Shown: positions 1 to 8,410, counted from the first letter of the stretch. The stretch: 18,169 nt of DNA from JBLHKS01 sp047620505 (GCA_047620505.1 JBLHKS010000143.1:1-18169), one strand, 5' to 3'. The notes: generated from the letters alone by a model not told the origin. Program-made: numbers and translations.

Positions 1-210
1 CTGATCCGAAACGGCGTGAAATCGAAGCGCATCCTGGAGGAAACCTGGGACCAGTGGTTTCCGCTCGCCGCCGGTGTCGTCGGCTACCTGCCAAGCCCGA
101 CCGGTGATCGAATTGCGATTCTGTTAGTGACTGCCGAGCGTGGTTACGAAGGCGCTCCCCACACTCGAGAGCTTCGGCTGGTTGGATCGCGGATCGGGCC
201 CAAATTCTGA
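1..210 (+). CDS. C-terminal part of an unrecognised protein (5' end outside window)
   Basis: The frame is open from the first base and ends with TGA at 208-210. The visible part is about 69 residues with a hydrophobic stretch (WFPLAAGVVGYL) and a basic tail ending RIGPKF. A GTG at 16 could be an internal start, but the frame is open upstream of it, so a longer gene entering from outside the window is more likely. It ends 3 bases before the DUF167 start codon, which suggests the two are co-transcribed and possibly translationally coupled. I do not recognise the family. DUF167 genes are often next to yggT-like or proC-like genes, but nothing seen here identifies it as either. Confidence 0.4.
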   Translation: MIRNGVKSKRILEETWDQWFPLAAGVVGYLPSPTGDRIAILLVTAERGYEGAPHTRELRLVGSRIGPKF

Positions 211-213
211 GCG

Positions 214-495
214 ATGACCGAGCTGACCTGTCGGGTTACCCCAAATGCGAAGCGAAGCGAGATTTTGCATTGGGAGAGCGACGAGCACGGGCGTCAGGTC
301 CTTCGAATCAAGCTCAACGCGCCGCCGGTTGACGGGAAAGCCAACCAGCAGCTGCTGAAGTTTCTTGGCAAGACCCTCGGAGTGCCGAAGACGCGCCTGA
401 CGATCATTCGAGGCGAGAAGAGCCGCCTGAAGACGATAGCGATCGTCGGGATGAGCTCCGAAGAACTCAGCGCGAAGATCGATCAACTGAACTAA
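214..495 (+). CDS. DUF167 (YggU) family small protein
   Basis: The 93-residue protein has the full DUF167 pattern: a beta start (LTCRVTPNAKRSEI), the signature APPVDGKANQQLLKFLGKTL at about residues 45-64, and the following strand TIIRGEKSRLKTIAI. The length fits the family, whose members are small conserved proteins with no established biochemical role. The ATG at 214 directly follows the upstream stop and gives the usual family N-terminus. Its TAA overlaps the TAG of the convergent SET-domain gene (bases 492-495 read CTAA and serve both strands), so there is no room for a terminator. One copy of the CAGCAGCTGCTG palindrome encodes QQLL here. Confidence 0.9.
   Translation: MTELTCRVTPNAKRSEILHWESDEHGRQVLRIKLNAPPVDGKANQQLLKFLGKTLGVPKTRLTIIRGEKSRLKTIAIVGMSSEELSAKIDQLN
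346..357. repeat. CAGCAGCTGCTG palindrome, copy 1
   Basis: Perfect 12-base palindrome inside the DUF167 gene, read as QQL-L. Confidence 0.85.
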
Positions 496-1061
496 GCTTT
501 GCCCGCGAGCTTCAGCTCGAGATCTGCCCAATAATCCTCGCCAGCGATGTAGCCGACGCAGTTCGTCGAGCCACAGCGACAGGGGTGATCTTCGTAGTTT
601 TCGAGATCGAAGCCGTAATTGAAAGACAACTCTTCGCCGTCCGCGATATCGCGAATGCACCAGATCCAGATTCGGCCGCGCGTGATGTAGGCCTCGCAAT
701 TTGGATCGCAGCTGTGGTTGATCAGGCGCGCGATGTTCCAGTCAAAGTGGCCATCAACGTCGTATTTCTTGTTCAGCGTAAAAAGATAAACGCCGCCATC
801 GCCCGTCTTTTTTGAGTCTTCGAGTTGTTTCCAACCGCGCCGGTCAGACTCCGCCTTGGTAATTTTCTCGCCAAGGTACTCGATGATCTGCGTTTCATTC
901 GGCAGGAATTCGGTGGCGAAAACTCCTGAGCCATGAATGTCCGATGTCCGCACCTCGCAAAGCACAGGGTGAGGTTTCGGCTGAATAAATTTACCCTTGT
1001 TCAGTCCTTCTGGAATTTCAGTCTGAACCAGTTTTTTCTTTTGAGGCTTCGTTTTGGGCAT
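492..1061 (-). CDS. SET-domain protein (putative lysine methyltransferase)
   Basis: The 189-residue protein has a complete SET domain. GSGVFAT is at 44-50, the cofactor/pseudoknot motif RLINHSCDPNC at 112-122, GEELSFNYGFD at 142-152, and a post-SET zinc-binding cysteine cluster CRCGSTNC at 161-168. The family uses S-adenosylmethionine to methylate protein lysines. The substrate here is unknown. The basic start (MPKTKPQKKK) could be a nucleic-acid-binding or targeting tail. I chose the ATG at 1061. A TTG at 1091 extends the frame by 10 residues but overlaps the upstream gene by 16 bases. The gene follows the DsbD-like gene with a 14-base gap and is probably in the same transcript. Bacterial SET proteins are known, often in PVC bacteria and chlamydiae. 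Confidence 0.9.
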   Translation of the reverse strand: MPKTKPQKKKLVQTEIPEGLNKGKFIQPKPHPVLCEVRTSDIHGSGVFATEFLPNETQIIEYLGEKITKAESDRRGWKQLEDSKKTGDGGVYLFTLNKKYDVDGHFDWNIARLINHSCDPNCEAYITRGRIWIWCIRDIADGEELSFNYGFDLENYEDHPCRCGSTNCVGYIAGEDYWADLELKLAGKA

Positions 1062-1075
1062 GGCGGCAAAATCGA

Positions 1076-1942
1076 TCAGTCTTTCTTCCAAGCGGCGCTG
1101 ACGCGTGCGAATCTGGCTCCGTCGGCCTCTAACCAGCCGTTTGGATTGAAAACCAGGCCAGCGAGCGCGTCCGGGTTTTCTGGCGCAAAGTCCGGGTGTG
1201 CGAGCCGGATTTGAATCTCGCCATTCGGCAGAATCTCGACGTGTTGCTCCGCATCGGAATCGACTTGGTTGTCGTAGCTGAAAAAGTAAACGCCATCCAG
1301 CTTCTCCGGATCGGTAGGTTCGTTTGGGGTCAATGTCAGGACGATTTCGGTCGAGCTGGATTTTTCAACGGCAGCTGTCCAGCCATCCAGATCGCCAGGC
1401 AGCGAAGCGCGCTCGGCCTCGAATTGATCTCGAAAAGCGGGATCGAAATCCGGTTCAGCGGCGTCGGAAACCGGCAACGTCAGCTCAAAATCGCCGAATC
1501 CGGGATGGCAGGATCGAGCACAGGCCATCCAGGCACCCTTGGCATTGAGGTCGACCTTCGAGCCAGCTTCAAGATCCGCCGGTGGCGAAATTTCGACCAT
1601 AAGCAGAACTTCCCGTTCGTAACCCCAAGCCGTTAGCGAAGACATCGGCACCGTTTCGGGAGGTGGCCACTGAATCTCGCCCGCCTCAAACCCAGCCGGC
1701 AAAGTCCACTCAAGCCGGGTAGCCACGCCGACGATCCCCGGTGATTTCCAATACGTGTGCCACTCGGGCGCGTGCGCGATTCGCAAGGCGATGGAAAAAG
1801 GTTTGCCGGGTTGAATCGACCGCACTTCTGAGACGAGTCCGATTTCGATCTGCCCGCCACGAGTGTCGATCTCGGCCCAGCAGCTGCTGGCGAGAGTCAG
1901 CAGCACGAGCGGGATTCTGGCGAAGTTCGTTTTCAAGGGCAC
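1076..1942 (-). CDS. Exported DsbD N-terminal-domain protein without the membrane domain
   Basis: The protein is about 288 residues from the GTG at 1942. It opens with a signal peptide (LKTNFARIPLVLLTLASSCWA) followed by a mature region with DsbD N-terminal (DsbD-alpha) hallmarks: WHTYWKSPG, then an EWTLPAGF and WPPPE segment, then MACARSCHPG with a CxxxC pair at residues 141 and 145. In the family this domain passes electrons from the DsbD membrane domain to periplasmic partners. Here there are no transmembrane helices and no C-terminal thioredoxin domain, so it is a stand-alone soluble periplasmic domain. A TTG at 1978 would add 12 residues ahead of the signal peptide and is less attractive. 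It is divergent from the gene at 2045 and upstream of the SET gene. The real partner or role is unknown. Confidence 0.75.
   Translation of the reverse strand: MPLKTNFARIPLVLLTLASSCWAEIDTRGGQIEIGLVSEVRSIQPGKPFSIALRIAHAPEWHTYWKSPGIVGVATRLEWTLPAGFEAGEIQWPPPETVPMSSLTAWGYEREVLLMVEISPPADLEAGSKVDLNAKGAWMACARSCHPGFGDFELTLPVSDAAEPDFDPAFRDQFEAERASLPGDLDGWTAAVEKSSSTEIVLTLTPNEPTDPEKLDGVYFFSYDNQVDSDAEQHVEILPNGEIQIRLAHPDFAPENPDALAGLVFNPNGWLEADGARFARVSAAWKKD
1878..1889. repeat. CAGCAGCTGCTG palindrome, copy 2
   Basis: Perfect 12-base palindrome inside the signal peptide of the DsbD-like gene, read as (A)SSCW, a different codon register from copy 1. Confidence 0.85.
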
Positions 1943-2044
1943 GGAAGTTTTGACGGGCGCGACAAAAACGCAACTCAAACGGATTGGAAGCCCGAAATCC
2001 CAATTTCGAGTTTTGGTTTGCGAGTTTCGGATTTAGGAACCTCC
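1943..2044. promoter_or_regulatory. Divergent intergenic region between the DsbD-like gene and the small membrane protein gene
   Basis: The spacer of 102 bases must hold the start signals for both outward genes. A short inverted repeat (cgaaat, 4-base loop, atttcg) lies at 1993-2008. I see no convincing -35/-10 pair and no Shine-Dalgarno for either gene. Both genes appear to use GTG starts. Confidence 0.3.
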
Positions 2045-2434
2045 GTGCCCACCCAAAAACCGAAGCGACGAATTGCGCTGATCTGCTTTCTGGCCGTCTT
2101 ACCACTTTTCGGATGGATTGCGTATTTAGGTTATCATCAATCGCTGCCGACCGAGGCCGCTTGCGCCGTGAGGCTCGTCGGCGACCGCTTCGAAATGCTG
2201 GACGCGAAGCCATTTGAGCTCGTCTTCAATTTGAATGCGAATGAACAAGTTCGGACGGCGAGCAAATTTGATTATTTTTCGCAAACCCACCGGGCGGCCT
2301 TCGAATTGCCGTCGGATCTGATTCCGCTAGTCGTCGAAAACCGCGAGTGGGATTTGAAGCCGCGCGGAGTTTGGCTTCAGCTTTTGTCTGATCAGAAACG
2401 GCAGCTCCCTTATCTATGCGAGTCGCTTCCTTGA
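2045..2434 (+). CDS. Small hypothetical protein with one N-terminal membrane anchor
   Basis: From the GTG at 2045 the protein is 129 residues: a basic start (PTQKPKRR), one hydrophobic segment (IALICFLAVLPLFGWIAYLGY), then a roughly 100-residue domain facing the periplasm. The domain includes the segment FELVFNLNANEQVRT and ends near a single Cys (LPYLCESLP). A GTG at 2018 gives nine more residues but removes the normal basic-then-hydrophobic order. I do not recognise a family. It lies 90 bases upstream of alaS on the same strand, so it may share a transcript with it. Codon usage resembles neighbouring genes and the frame has no internal oddity, so I believe it is coding. Confidence 0.6.
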   Translation: MPTQKPKRRIALICFLAVLPLFGWIAYLGYHQSLPTEAACAVRLVGDRFEMLDAKPFELVFNLNANEQVRTASKFDYFSQTHRAAFELPSDLIPLVVENREWDLKPRGVWLQLLSDQKRQLPYLCESLP

Positions 2435-2524
2435 CGGCGCTGCTGAGCTGCATTCCAGCCTTGCGTTCCGGCGCGAAGACCACACCTTTGGCGTCCTGAA
2501 AAACCGGCCTTTGGCCACCTTGTC

Positions 2525-5350
2525 ATGACCGCTAACGAGATTCGTCAGTCCTTCCTCGATTTTTTCCGCGAAAAGCAGCACACGATCGTGCCGTCGGCTT
2601 CCTTGATGCCGACGTCTCCGAATTTGTTGTTCACGAACGCCGGGATGAACCAATTTGTTCCCTTCTTTCTAGGAACCGAAAACGCGACCTACGATCCTCC
2701 GCGTGCCGCCGATACTCAGAAATGCATCCGCGCTGGCGGCAAGCACAACGACCTCGAGGACGTCGGCTACGACACGTACCACCACACGTTTTTCGAGATG
2801 CTCGGAAACTGGAGCTTCGGAAATTATTTCAAGAAGGAGGCGATCGAGTGGTCTTGGGAGCTGATTGTCGAGCGCTGGGGATTTCCGCCTGAGCGGCTTT
2901 ACGCGACTGTCTATCGGCCAGAGGAAGGCGATCCGGCTGACTTCGATCAAGAGGCTTGGGATTTGTGGGCTGAGCTTTTTAAGAAGGCTGGATTGGATCC
3001 GAAAGTTCAGATTGTCGACGGAAACGCGAAGGACAATTTCTGGGCAATGGGCGAGACTGGACCATGCGGACCTTGCTCCGAGTTGCACGTCGATCTGACG
3101 CCTGACGGAGACACAAAAGGCAGTCTCGTGAACGGCGACGACTCGCGTTGCATAGAAATCTGGAACCTGGTTTTCATCCAGTTCAACTGCGATGAGGACG
3201 GGAGTTACCGGTCGTTGCCGGCGCAACACGTCGATACCGGGATGGGCTTCGAGCGCGCTTGCTCGATCATGCAGTGCACGGACGGCTTTAAGGATTTTTC
3301 GAAGTTGGCCTCAAACTATGACACGGATGTTTTCGCGCCGATTTTTGAGAAGCTAAGCGAAATCACCGGCAAAAAATACACGAGGACGGTTCCCGTTTCG
3401 CGCGAGGGCTTGAGCGAGCAAGAGCAGATCGACGTGGCGTTCCGCGTGATCGGCGATCACATCCGGACGGTGAGTTTTTCGATCGCGGACGGGATTCTGC
3501 CCGGAAACAAGGGGCGAAATTCGACGATTCGCGCGATTCTTCGGCGTGCGGTTCGATTCGGCCGCGAGTTGGGACTCGCTGGAAACCGGCCATTTCTACA
3601 CGAGCTCGTTCCGGTTCTGGTCGAGCAATTCGGGCATGCGTTTCCGGAATTAAAAGAGCGGCAGGCCCGCGTAACCGGAGTCATCACCGGAGAGGAGGAG
3701 CAATTTAACAAGACTCTCGACCGAGGATTGAAAATGTTCGACGACGCGGTTGAGGCTTTGTCAGGCTCCAAAAAGTTTCCGGCACCGACGGTCGTTAAGC
3801 TCTGGGAGACGTTTGGTTTCCCGCTCGAACTGACCGACGTGATGCTTCAGGAAAAGGGGCTCGCAACCGACGCAGACGAGTTGGAAAAGCTCATCGCCGA
3901 GCACAAAAAGACCGGCGAAGAAGGGCAGGGCACGACGGTGATCAGCGCCGTTGACATCGACACGGAGGCGAAGTCTGAGTTCACAGGTTTCGAAGAAGAC
4001 GAGACTAATGCAAAGCTGATCGAGATGCTTCAGATCGATGGTCGCGTCATAGCGGTTGTCGATAAAAGTCCGCTCTATGTGGAAAAAGGCGGTCAGGTCG
4101 GGGACACCGGGACGGCGACGTTTGGCGATGAGACCATCGAAATCGAATCCAGTTTCAGCGTGGGCGACGCGCTTTGCTTGCAGTTGGCGGCTAAGCCAGA
4201 ATCCAGCGACCGAGATTTGACGATTCGCCTGAATCAGGATCGCAGACGCGATATCGAAAAGCATCACACGGCCACGCACATCATGCATTGGGCTTTGCAC
4301 GAAGCGGTAGACCCGGAGGCGGTTCAGCAGGGCTCGCTGGTGACGACGGATCGCTTGCGGTTCGACTTTAATTCCAAGGCGCTCGACGCTGAGCAACTGC
4401 TGGCGGTGGAGAAACTCGTGAACGAGAGAATTGTCGCGGATGAGCAGGTTTCCTGGCAGGAAGTTCCGCACGCCGATATCAAGGAGCGCGAGGACATCAT
4501 GCAGTTCTTCGGCGACAAATATGGGGAGCTTGTCAGGGTCGTTCAGATCGGCGGCGAGAAGCATGGGTTAGACGGATATTCGATGGAATTGTGCGGCGGA
4601 ACTCACGTTCGGCAGACGGGCGAAATCGGTTTGTGCGCGATCAAATCTGAAGGTGCGATTGCAGCTGGGATTCGCCGGATTGAGGCGGTTTGCGGCGAGC
4701 ATGCTCGTCAATATCTGAAGGAAACCGCAGACGCGTTGGTGGCCGAAGCGAAGGATTTTCAAAAACAGGGCAAGGTTCTAGCTGCTGAGTTGGAAGCCGA
4801 AGAGAAGCTGCTTTCAAGCCGCGTAGAAGCGCCAAATCTGGACGAAACGACGGCTGCGGACATGCCCGAAGTCAGTTTGGCGTTGGCGAAACTGCGTGAG
4901 CAACGCGATTCGCTCAAGGAATTGACGGTCGAATTCAAGAAGCAGATTAGAAAGCGCCAGTCGAAGGAACAGGCAGCAGCTGCTGACGAGGTTCTCGGCG
5001 ATTGGGTCACTGCAGCGAATGAGGCGAATCCTGACATGCCCACAATTGTCGAGTCGCTCGAAGGCGATGGCGGGTTGCTTCAAGAGGCCTTGAACGGCTT
5101 GAAAAAGCGGCAATTCAAGGGCGTGGGCGTGATCGCGGTGAACGACGAGGATGCCGGGAAGGTCCACATCGGTATCGCGGTCGACAAATCGTTGACGGAT
5201 AAATTCAAAGCAGGGGACCTGCTCAAGGAACTGGCCCCGATCGTAGACGGCCGTGGCGGTGGGAAGCCGGAAATGGCGCGTGGTGCCGGATCGAATTCCG
5301 CGCGTCTCGGCGAAATGCTAGAAGCAGCTCGTGAGCGTCTGAAGTTGTAG
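2525..5350 (+). CDS. alaS: Alanine--tRNA ligase
   Basis: The enzyme charges tRNA-Ala with alanine in the cytoplasm and edits mischarged Ser and Gly. The 941 residues cover all the expected parts. The class II catalytic domain starts with a typical IRQSFLDFFREKQHTIVPSAS and includes LLFTNAGMNQF and the NLVFIQF region. The editing domain has HHTATH at 580-585 and the CGGTH zinc motif at 690-694. The C-Ala oligomerisation domain ends with GRGGGKPEMARGAG. This is somewhat longer than the roughly 876 residues of the E. coli enzyme, with extra charged coiled-coil sequence around residues 735-830. The ATG at 2525 gives the canonical N-terminus, although no Shine-Dalgarno precedes it. A palindrome copy at 4975 encodes consecutive alanines. 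Confidence 0.98.
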   Translation: MTANEIRQSFLDFFREKQHTIVPSASLMPTSPNLLFTNAGMNQFVPFFLGTENATYDPPRAADTQKCIRAGGKHNDLEDVGYDTYHHTFFEMLGNWSFGNYFKKEAIEWSWELIVERWGFPPERLYATVYRPEEGDPADFDQEAWDLWAELFKKAGLDPKVQIVDGNAKDNFWAMGETGPCGPCSELHVDLTPDGDTKGSLVNGDDSRCIEIWNLVFIQFNCDEDGSYRSLPAQHVDTGMGFERACSIMQCTDGFKDFSKLASNYDTDVFAPIFEKLSEITGKKYTRTVPVSREGLSEQEQIDVAFRVIGDHIRTVSFSIADGILPGNKGRNSTIRAILRRAVRFGRELGLAGNRPFLHELVPVLVEQFGHAFPELKERQARVTGVITGEEEQFNKTLDRGLKMFDDAVEALSGSKKFPAPTVVKLWETFGFPLELTDVMLQEKGLATDADELEKLIAEHKKTGEEGQGTTVISAVDIDTEAKSEFTGFEEDETNAKLIEMLQIDGRVIAVVDKSPLYVEKGGQVGDTGTATFGDETIEIESSFSVGDALCLQLAAKPESSDRDLTIRLNQDRRRDIEKHHTATHIMHWALHEAVDPEAVQQGSLVTTDRLRFDFNSKALDAEQLLAVEKLVNERIVADEQVSWQEVPHADIKEREDIMQFFGDKYGELVRVVQIGGEKHGLDGYSMELCGGTHVRQTGEIGLCAIKSEGAIAAGIRRIEAVCGEHARQYLKETADALVAEAKDFQKQGKVLAAELEAEEKLLSSRVEAPNLDETTAADMPEVSLALAKLREQRDSLKELTVEFKKQIRKRQSKEQAAAADEVLGDWVTAANEANPDMPTIVESLEGDGGLLQEALNGLKKRQFKGVGVIAVNDEDAGKVHIGIAVDKSLTDKFKAGDLLKELAPIVDGRGGGKPEMARGAGSNSARLGEMLEAARERLKL
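4974..4985. repeat. CAGCAGCTGCTG palindrome, copy 3
   Basis: Perfect 12-base palindrome near the 3' end of alaS, read as AAAAD. Confidence 0.85.
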
Positions 5351-5368
5351 TTCGGTTAGACGATCTAC

Positions 5369-5515
5369 TTAGCCTCCTTGGACTTCCTGTTCTTCTTGGG
5401 TATTTCCTTTAGTTCCGTAACAAGGTTTATCTGGCGACCTGTCTTCTATCGTGATCCCGAGGATTTTGAGTTGACCGTCAGGGGCCAAATTATACTCATA
5501 TTCTTTCCGGGGTCG
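5369..5515 (-). other. Open frame continuing past the HD gene's UAG (possible eroded C-terminus)
   Basis: This is the 3' spacer of the HD gene and most of the 165-base gap after alaS. In the HD gene's own frame, 48 sense codons follow the UAG at 5516-5518 and end with TAA at 5369-5371. The translation contains EYEYNLAPDGQLKILGITIE and reads like a protein segment with alternating hydrophobic residues. It may be an older C-terminus cut off by a recent amber mutation, a readthrough extension, or chance. An in-frame TTG could also start a 39-codon ORF, with no ribosome site. No clear terminator for alaS or the HD gene was seen here. Confidence 0.25.
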
Positions 5516-6391
5516 CTATTTCGACGGATTCGAGCAGGTCGGCTTCGGCGCACCATGCTCGTCTGCATGTTCGATTGTGAATACGTGCGAGAATAGCGTA
5601 GCGATCCACTGCCGTCCACGTTCAGTTGCTTCAAGATACGTGATCGCGTCTTTAATATAAGGGTAGACCATTCCCCAGAAGAAATTTCCGTAGTTCTCGC
5701 GCATTTGTCCAGGATTGGTATAACCAAGCTTTTCGTTCATGCCGAGTTGTTCGAATTCGTAGTAGAGGGCCGGGATTTTTCGCAAATATCCGGGATCTCC
5801 CAACTGGCCAATCAGGTCGGCGGCTCTGACCAGATCGGGTAGTTCTTTGAAGGAAGTTTTCGTTTCCGATTTTGTTGGTGGGAATCGAGTGTACTCGATA
5901 AATTCGGCCATCCGTTCGGCTGAGATATCGAGCAACGAATTGTTTCCAAAACGTTCGCAAACAAAGACCTTGCCGCGATCAACGTGGTGCGGCGTCAGCA
6001 TTGCGTCTGTCGTGTCGGGCCCAAGGGTAATTTTTGGCTCGCCGACCTGAGTTACGAATTCATTTTCTTCATCGTCGGAGCAGACGCCACGGACGTAGCC
6101 GATGTCATGGCAGAGTGTCGCAACCGTAAATTCGACCCAATCTTTCGGAGTGAGACCGCTGTCGCTGATCTGTTTTCCAGTCAGGATTTCCTGGCCGGCG
6201 ATCGTTACCATCATGGTGTGATCCACATTGTGATACAGCATGTCGGAACTGCCGATCCGATCAAGGGCCATACGGGCGGACCAGTTGATGAATCCCTTGT
6301 ATGCAGAGCCCAGTTGACCGAATGATCGCTCAAATCGGTTTTCCAGATCATCAGCAAAACGCTCGATGGTGTAGGTTTGATACTGCGACAT
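5516..6391 (-). CDS. HD-domain metal-dependent phosphohydrolase
   Basis: The 291-residue cytoplasmic protein carries an HD-superfamily signature: YHNVDH at 53-58, TLCHDIGY at 92-99 (the HD pair is 95-96), and a later Asp in AADLIGQLGD at about 192. These residues normally bind a metal that hydrolyses a phosphate ester or nucleotide. The substrate cannot be read from sequence. The ATG at 6391 gives a compact N-terminus (MSQYQTYTIERF). A TTG at 6412 would add seven residues. It lies 59 bases downstream of selB on the same strand and may be read from the end of the selenium operon, but nothing links it to selenium. The gene looks more AT-rich than its neighbours, which may reflect a different origin. 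It ends in UAG, with an open frame continuing after it. Confidence 0.85.
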   Translation of the reverse strand: MSQYQTYTIERFADDLENRFERSFGQLGSAYKGFINWSARMALDRIGSSDMLYHNVDHTMMVTIAGQEILTGKQISDSGLTPKDWVEFTVATLCHDIGYVRGVCSDDEENEFVTQVGEPKITLGPDTTDAMLTPHHVDRGKVFVCERFGNNSLLDISAERMAEFIEYTRFPPTKSETKTSFKELPDLVRAADLIGQLGDPGYLRKIPALYYEFEQLGMNEKLGYTNPGQMRENYGNFFWGMVYPYIKDAITYLEATERGRQWIATLFSHVFTIEHADEHGAPKPTCSNPSK

Positions 6392-6450
6392 TCTGTGTGA
6401 ATTCGCCGACAATCGCGGAGAGTCAAACGGCTTTTTCTGGATTGGCCCTA

Positions 6451-8394
6451 CTATTTTAACGATCGAAAGTCTCCGTCGCGAGCGGTCACGCCGAGCGCGT
6501 CAAAGCGTTCAAGAATCGGAAGCAGAATTCGTCTTGAGGTTTCGGTCACTTTTCGTAAATCACTCGCCGTTGCCCGACCATTTGCGTGGAGGAATTCGAC
6601 GATTTTTGACTTTATCTGATCATAGCCGCCAGCCGTGATTACTGTCTTCGGATTCAGTTCAACGACCTCGCCAATTTGAATCAAAAAGCGCAACGCCTTC
6701 TCGTCTGTCGCATCGATGGCGACTTCGCCTTTGTTCGGTGGGGCGATTGGATCTTCGGCGAGCAGCTTGCGAATCCGCTCAGCAGCTGCTGTCAGTTCCG
6801 GCGGCAAGCGGGGTGTGTGATCGCGTCGCCGAATGATCGGGCCTGCCTTGATGAACTCGCCCGCAAGCAGGCCTTCCATCAGCACTCCAAACAAATCCGA
6901 GGTTGGCAATTCCCCTTCGACTTTCGCCTTCAAATCACGAAGTGGGAGGCCCACCTGATCGGGCTCGGCTTTGTGGAAAGCGGCAATCATTTCTGCAGCC
7001 GTTCCCGAAACCCGCTTCCACCAATCCTGGTCGAACAGCCAAGAGCCGCTTTGCGCGAGTACGCCGCGATCGACCAATTCGGCCGCTTTCTCTGCGATTT
7101 CCTCACGGCTGAACCGAGATCTCGCCAGCAAAGCGGCTGCAGGCGCGGCTTTGTCTCGAACGACCTGCGAGGTGATCAGAACTTCGAGATCATCTGGATT
7201 TTCGGCGCGGGCTTTCAGGAAATCCGCCTGCCAGGGTTTGCGGAACATTCGGCGATTCGCGTCTTCATCGAGAACGAGCCCGCCAGCGAGCGTGACTCCG
7301 GCCGATGCATCTCGAAGCACAAATCGATCGCCGACAAAAACATAAACTGGATCTTTGAATCGGAGTTCGGCAATCGCGGTTTGACCAGGTTCGAGCACGC
7401 GGGTTCCCAGCAGATGAAGTCGCGCTGGATAGCTTGCGCTACCGTAATGAAATAAGACTTCGCGGCCGGTTCGGACGGGCCGGAGAGATTTTTTCTGGCC
7501 CCGAACTTCGCGGTCGCATTTTTCGATTCGAATATCGAGCGTCCGGGTTGCCTCGCCTAACGCAGGATCAGTTAGGACATTTCCACGGGCGATCCCTTCG
7601 ACGCCGCGAGCCGCCAGGCTGATTCCGGTCATGTTCAGCGCGGTCCGCGTTCCGGGCGCAGCGGTGTCCTGGTTGGCTTGATGCGATTGGACGTTTCGGA
7701 TGTGAGCTTTGAGCCCGCCGGGTTGCACAATCAGATCGTCTCCAGCCGCAATTTCACCGTCGATCAGCGTGCCCGTCACGACTGTGCCGACGCCTTTGAT
7801 CGAAAAGGCCCGATCAACCGGAAGCCGCGGTTTTCCGCAGTTTCGAACTGGCGACGACTCCGTCAGCATCTGGGAAATTTTCGCTCTCAACTCATCGATC
7901 CCGGATCCGGTCTCCGAAGAGGTTGGGACGACTTCGATGTCCTTCCAATCGCCTTCGCCGATGTTTTCTCGGATGTCTTCAAGCACCAATTCAAGGTCAT
8001 CCGGGTCTTCGATTAAATCTGCCTTTGTCAGGGCGACAATCGCGTTCCTGACACCGAGATAATTGAGGATTTGATAGTGCTCTTCGGTTTGCGGCATCCA
8101 ACCGTCGTCAGCAGCGACAACGAACAGAGCTAAGTCAATCGAGCCGACTCCAGCGACCATGTTTTTCACGAAATCGGAATGACCAGGGACGTCGACTACG
8201 CCAACAATCAGCTCATCGCCGGAGTCGTCGCTGGCGGGGAGACTGAGGTTTGCGAATCCCAGTTCGATCGTCATTCCTCGCGCCTTTTCTTCTGGTAGGC
8301 GATCCGGATCAGTCCCGGTCAACGCTTTGACGAGGGAACTTTTCCCGTGATCGATGTGGCCGGCGGTTCCGAGGATGAAATGGCGATCGGGCAT
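6451..8394 (-). CDS. selB: Selenocysteine-specific translation elongation factor SelB
   Basis: SelB is the EF-Tu-like GTPase that binds Sec-tRNA and the SECIS hairpin of the mRNA to insert Sec at UGA. The 647 residues show G1 GTAGHIDHGKS at 9-19, the switch region RGMTIELGFA at 39-48, G3 DVPGH at 68-72 and G4 TKAD at 123-126. Beta-barrel domains follow, with FSIKGVGTVVTGT typical of SelB, and then a long C-terminal winged-helix region that in this family reads the SECIS RNA. Length is close to E. coli SelB (614 residues). It is the last gene of the selD-to-selB unit, 16 bases after the second permease. Its presence with selA and selD means the organism decodes UGA as Sec, which supports the two UGA reinterpretations given here. 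Confidence 0.97.
   Translation of the reverse strand: MPDRHFILGTAGHIDHGKSSLVKALTGTDPDRLPEEKARGMTIELGFANLSLPASDDSGDELIVGVVDVPGHSDFVKNMVAGVGSIDLALFVVAADDGWMPQTEEHYQILNYLGVRNAIVALTKADLIEDPDDLELVLEDIRENIGEGDWKDIEVVPTSSETGSGIDELRAKISQMLTESSPVRNCGKPRLPVDRAFSIKGVGTVVTGTLIDGEIAAGDDLIVQPGGLKAHIRNVQSHQANQDTAAPGTRTALNMTGISLAARGVEGIARGNVLTDPALGEATRTLDIRIEKCDREVRGQKKSLRPVRTGREVLFHYGSASYPARLHLLGTRVLEPGQTAIAELRFKDPVYVFVGDRFVLRDASAGVTLAGGLVLDEDANRRMFRKPWQADFLKARAENPDDLEVLITSQVVRDKAAPAAALLARSRFSREEIAEKAAELVDRGVLAQSGSWLFDQDWWKRVSGTAAEMIAAFHKAEPDQVGLPLRDLKAKVEGELPTSDLFGVLMEGLLAGEFIKAGPIIRRRDHTPRLPPELTAAAERIRKLLAEDPIAPPNKGEVAIDATDEKALRFLIQIGEVVELNPKTVITAGGYDQIKSKIVEFLHANGRATASDLRKVTETSRRILLPILERFDALGVTARDGDFRSLK
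6780..6791. repeat. CAGCAGCTGCTG palindrome, copy 4
   Basis: Perfect 12-base palindrome in selB, read as TAAAE. Confidence 0.85.
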
Positions 8395-8410
8395 GTCGTT
8401 AGTCAGCAGG

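Noticed and set aside
124..699. A 191-codon Arg-rich minus-strand ORF
   Set aside because: It overlaps DUF167 and the SET gene, and its Arg/Leu-rich composition is typical of a shadow frame.
2416..2524. A 27-codon ORF from ATG 2416, and possible UGA recoding at the 2432-2434 stop
   Set aside because: The ORF is too short and has no ribosome site. After the TGA at 2432 only three codons precede another TGA, and I see no reason for Sec there.
3761..4564. A 267-codon minus-strand ORF
   Set aside because: It is antisense to alaS, which has all conserved motifs in that interval.
6676..7455. A 259-codon plus-strand ORF
   Set aside because: It is wholly antisense to selB, with shadow-like composition and no family pattern.
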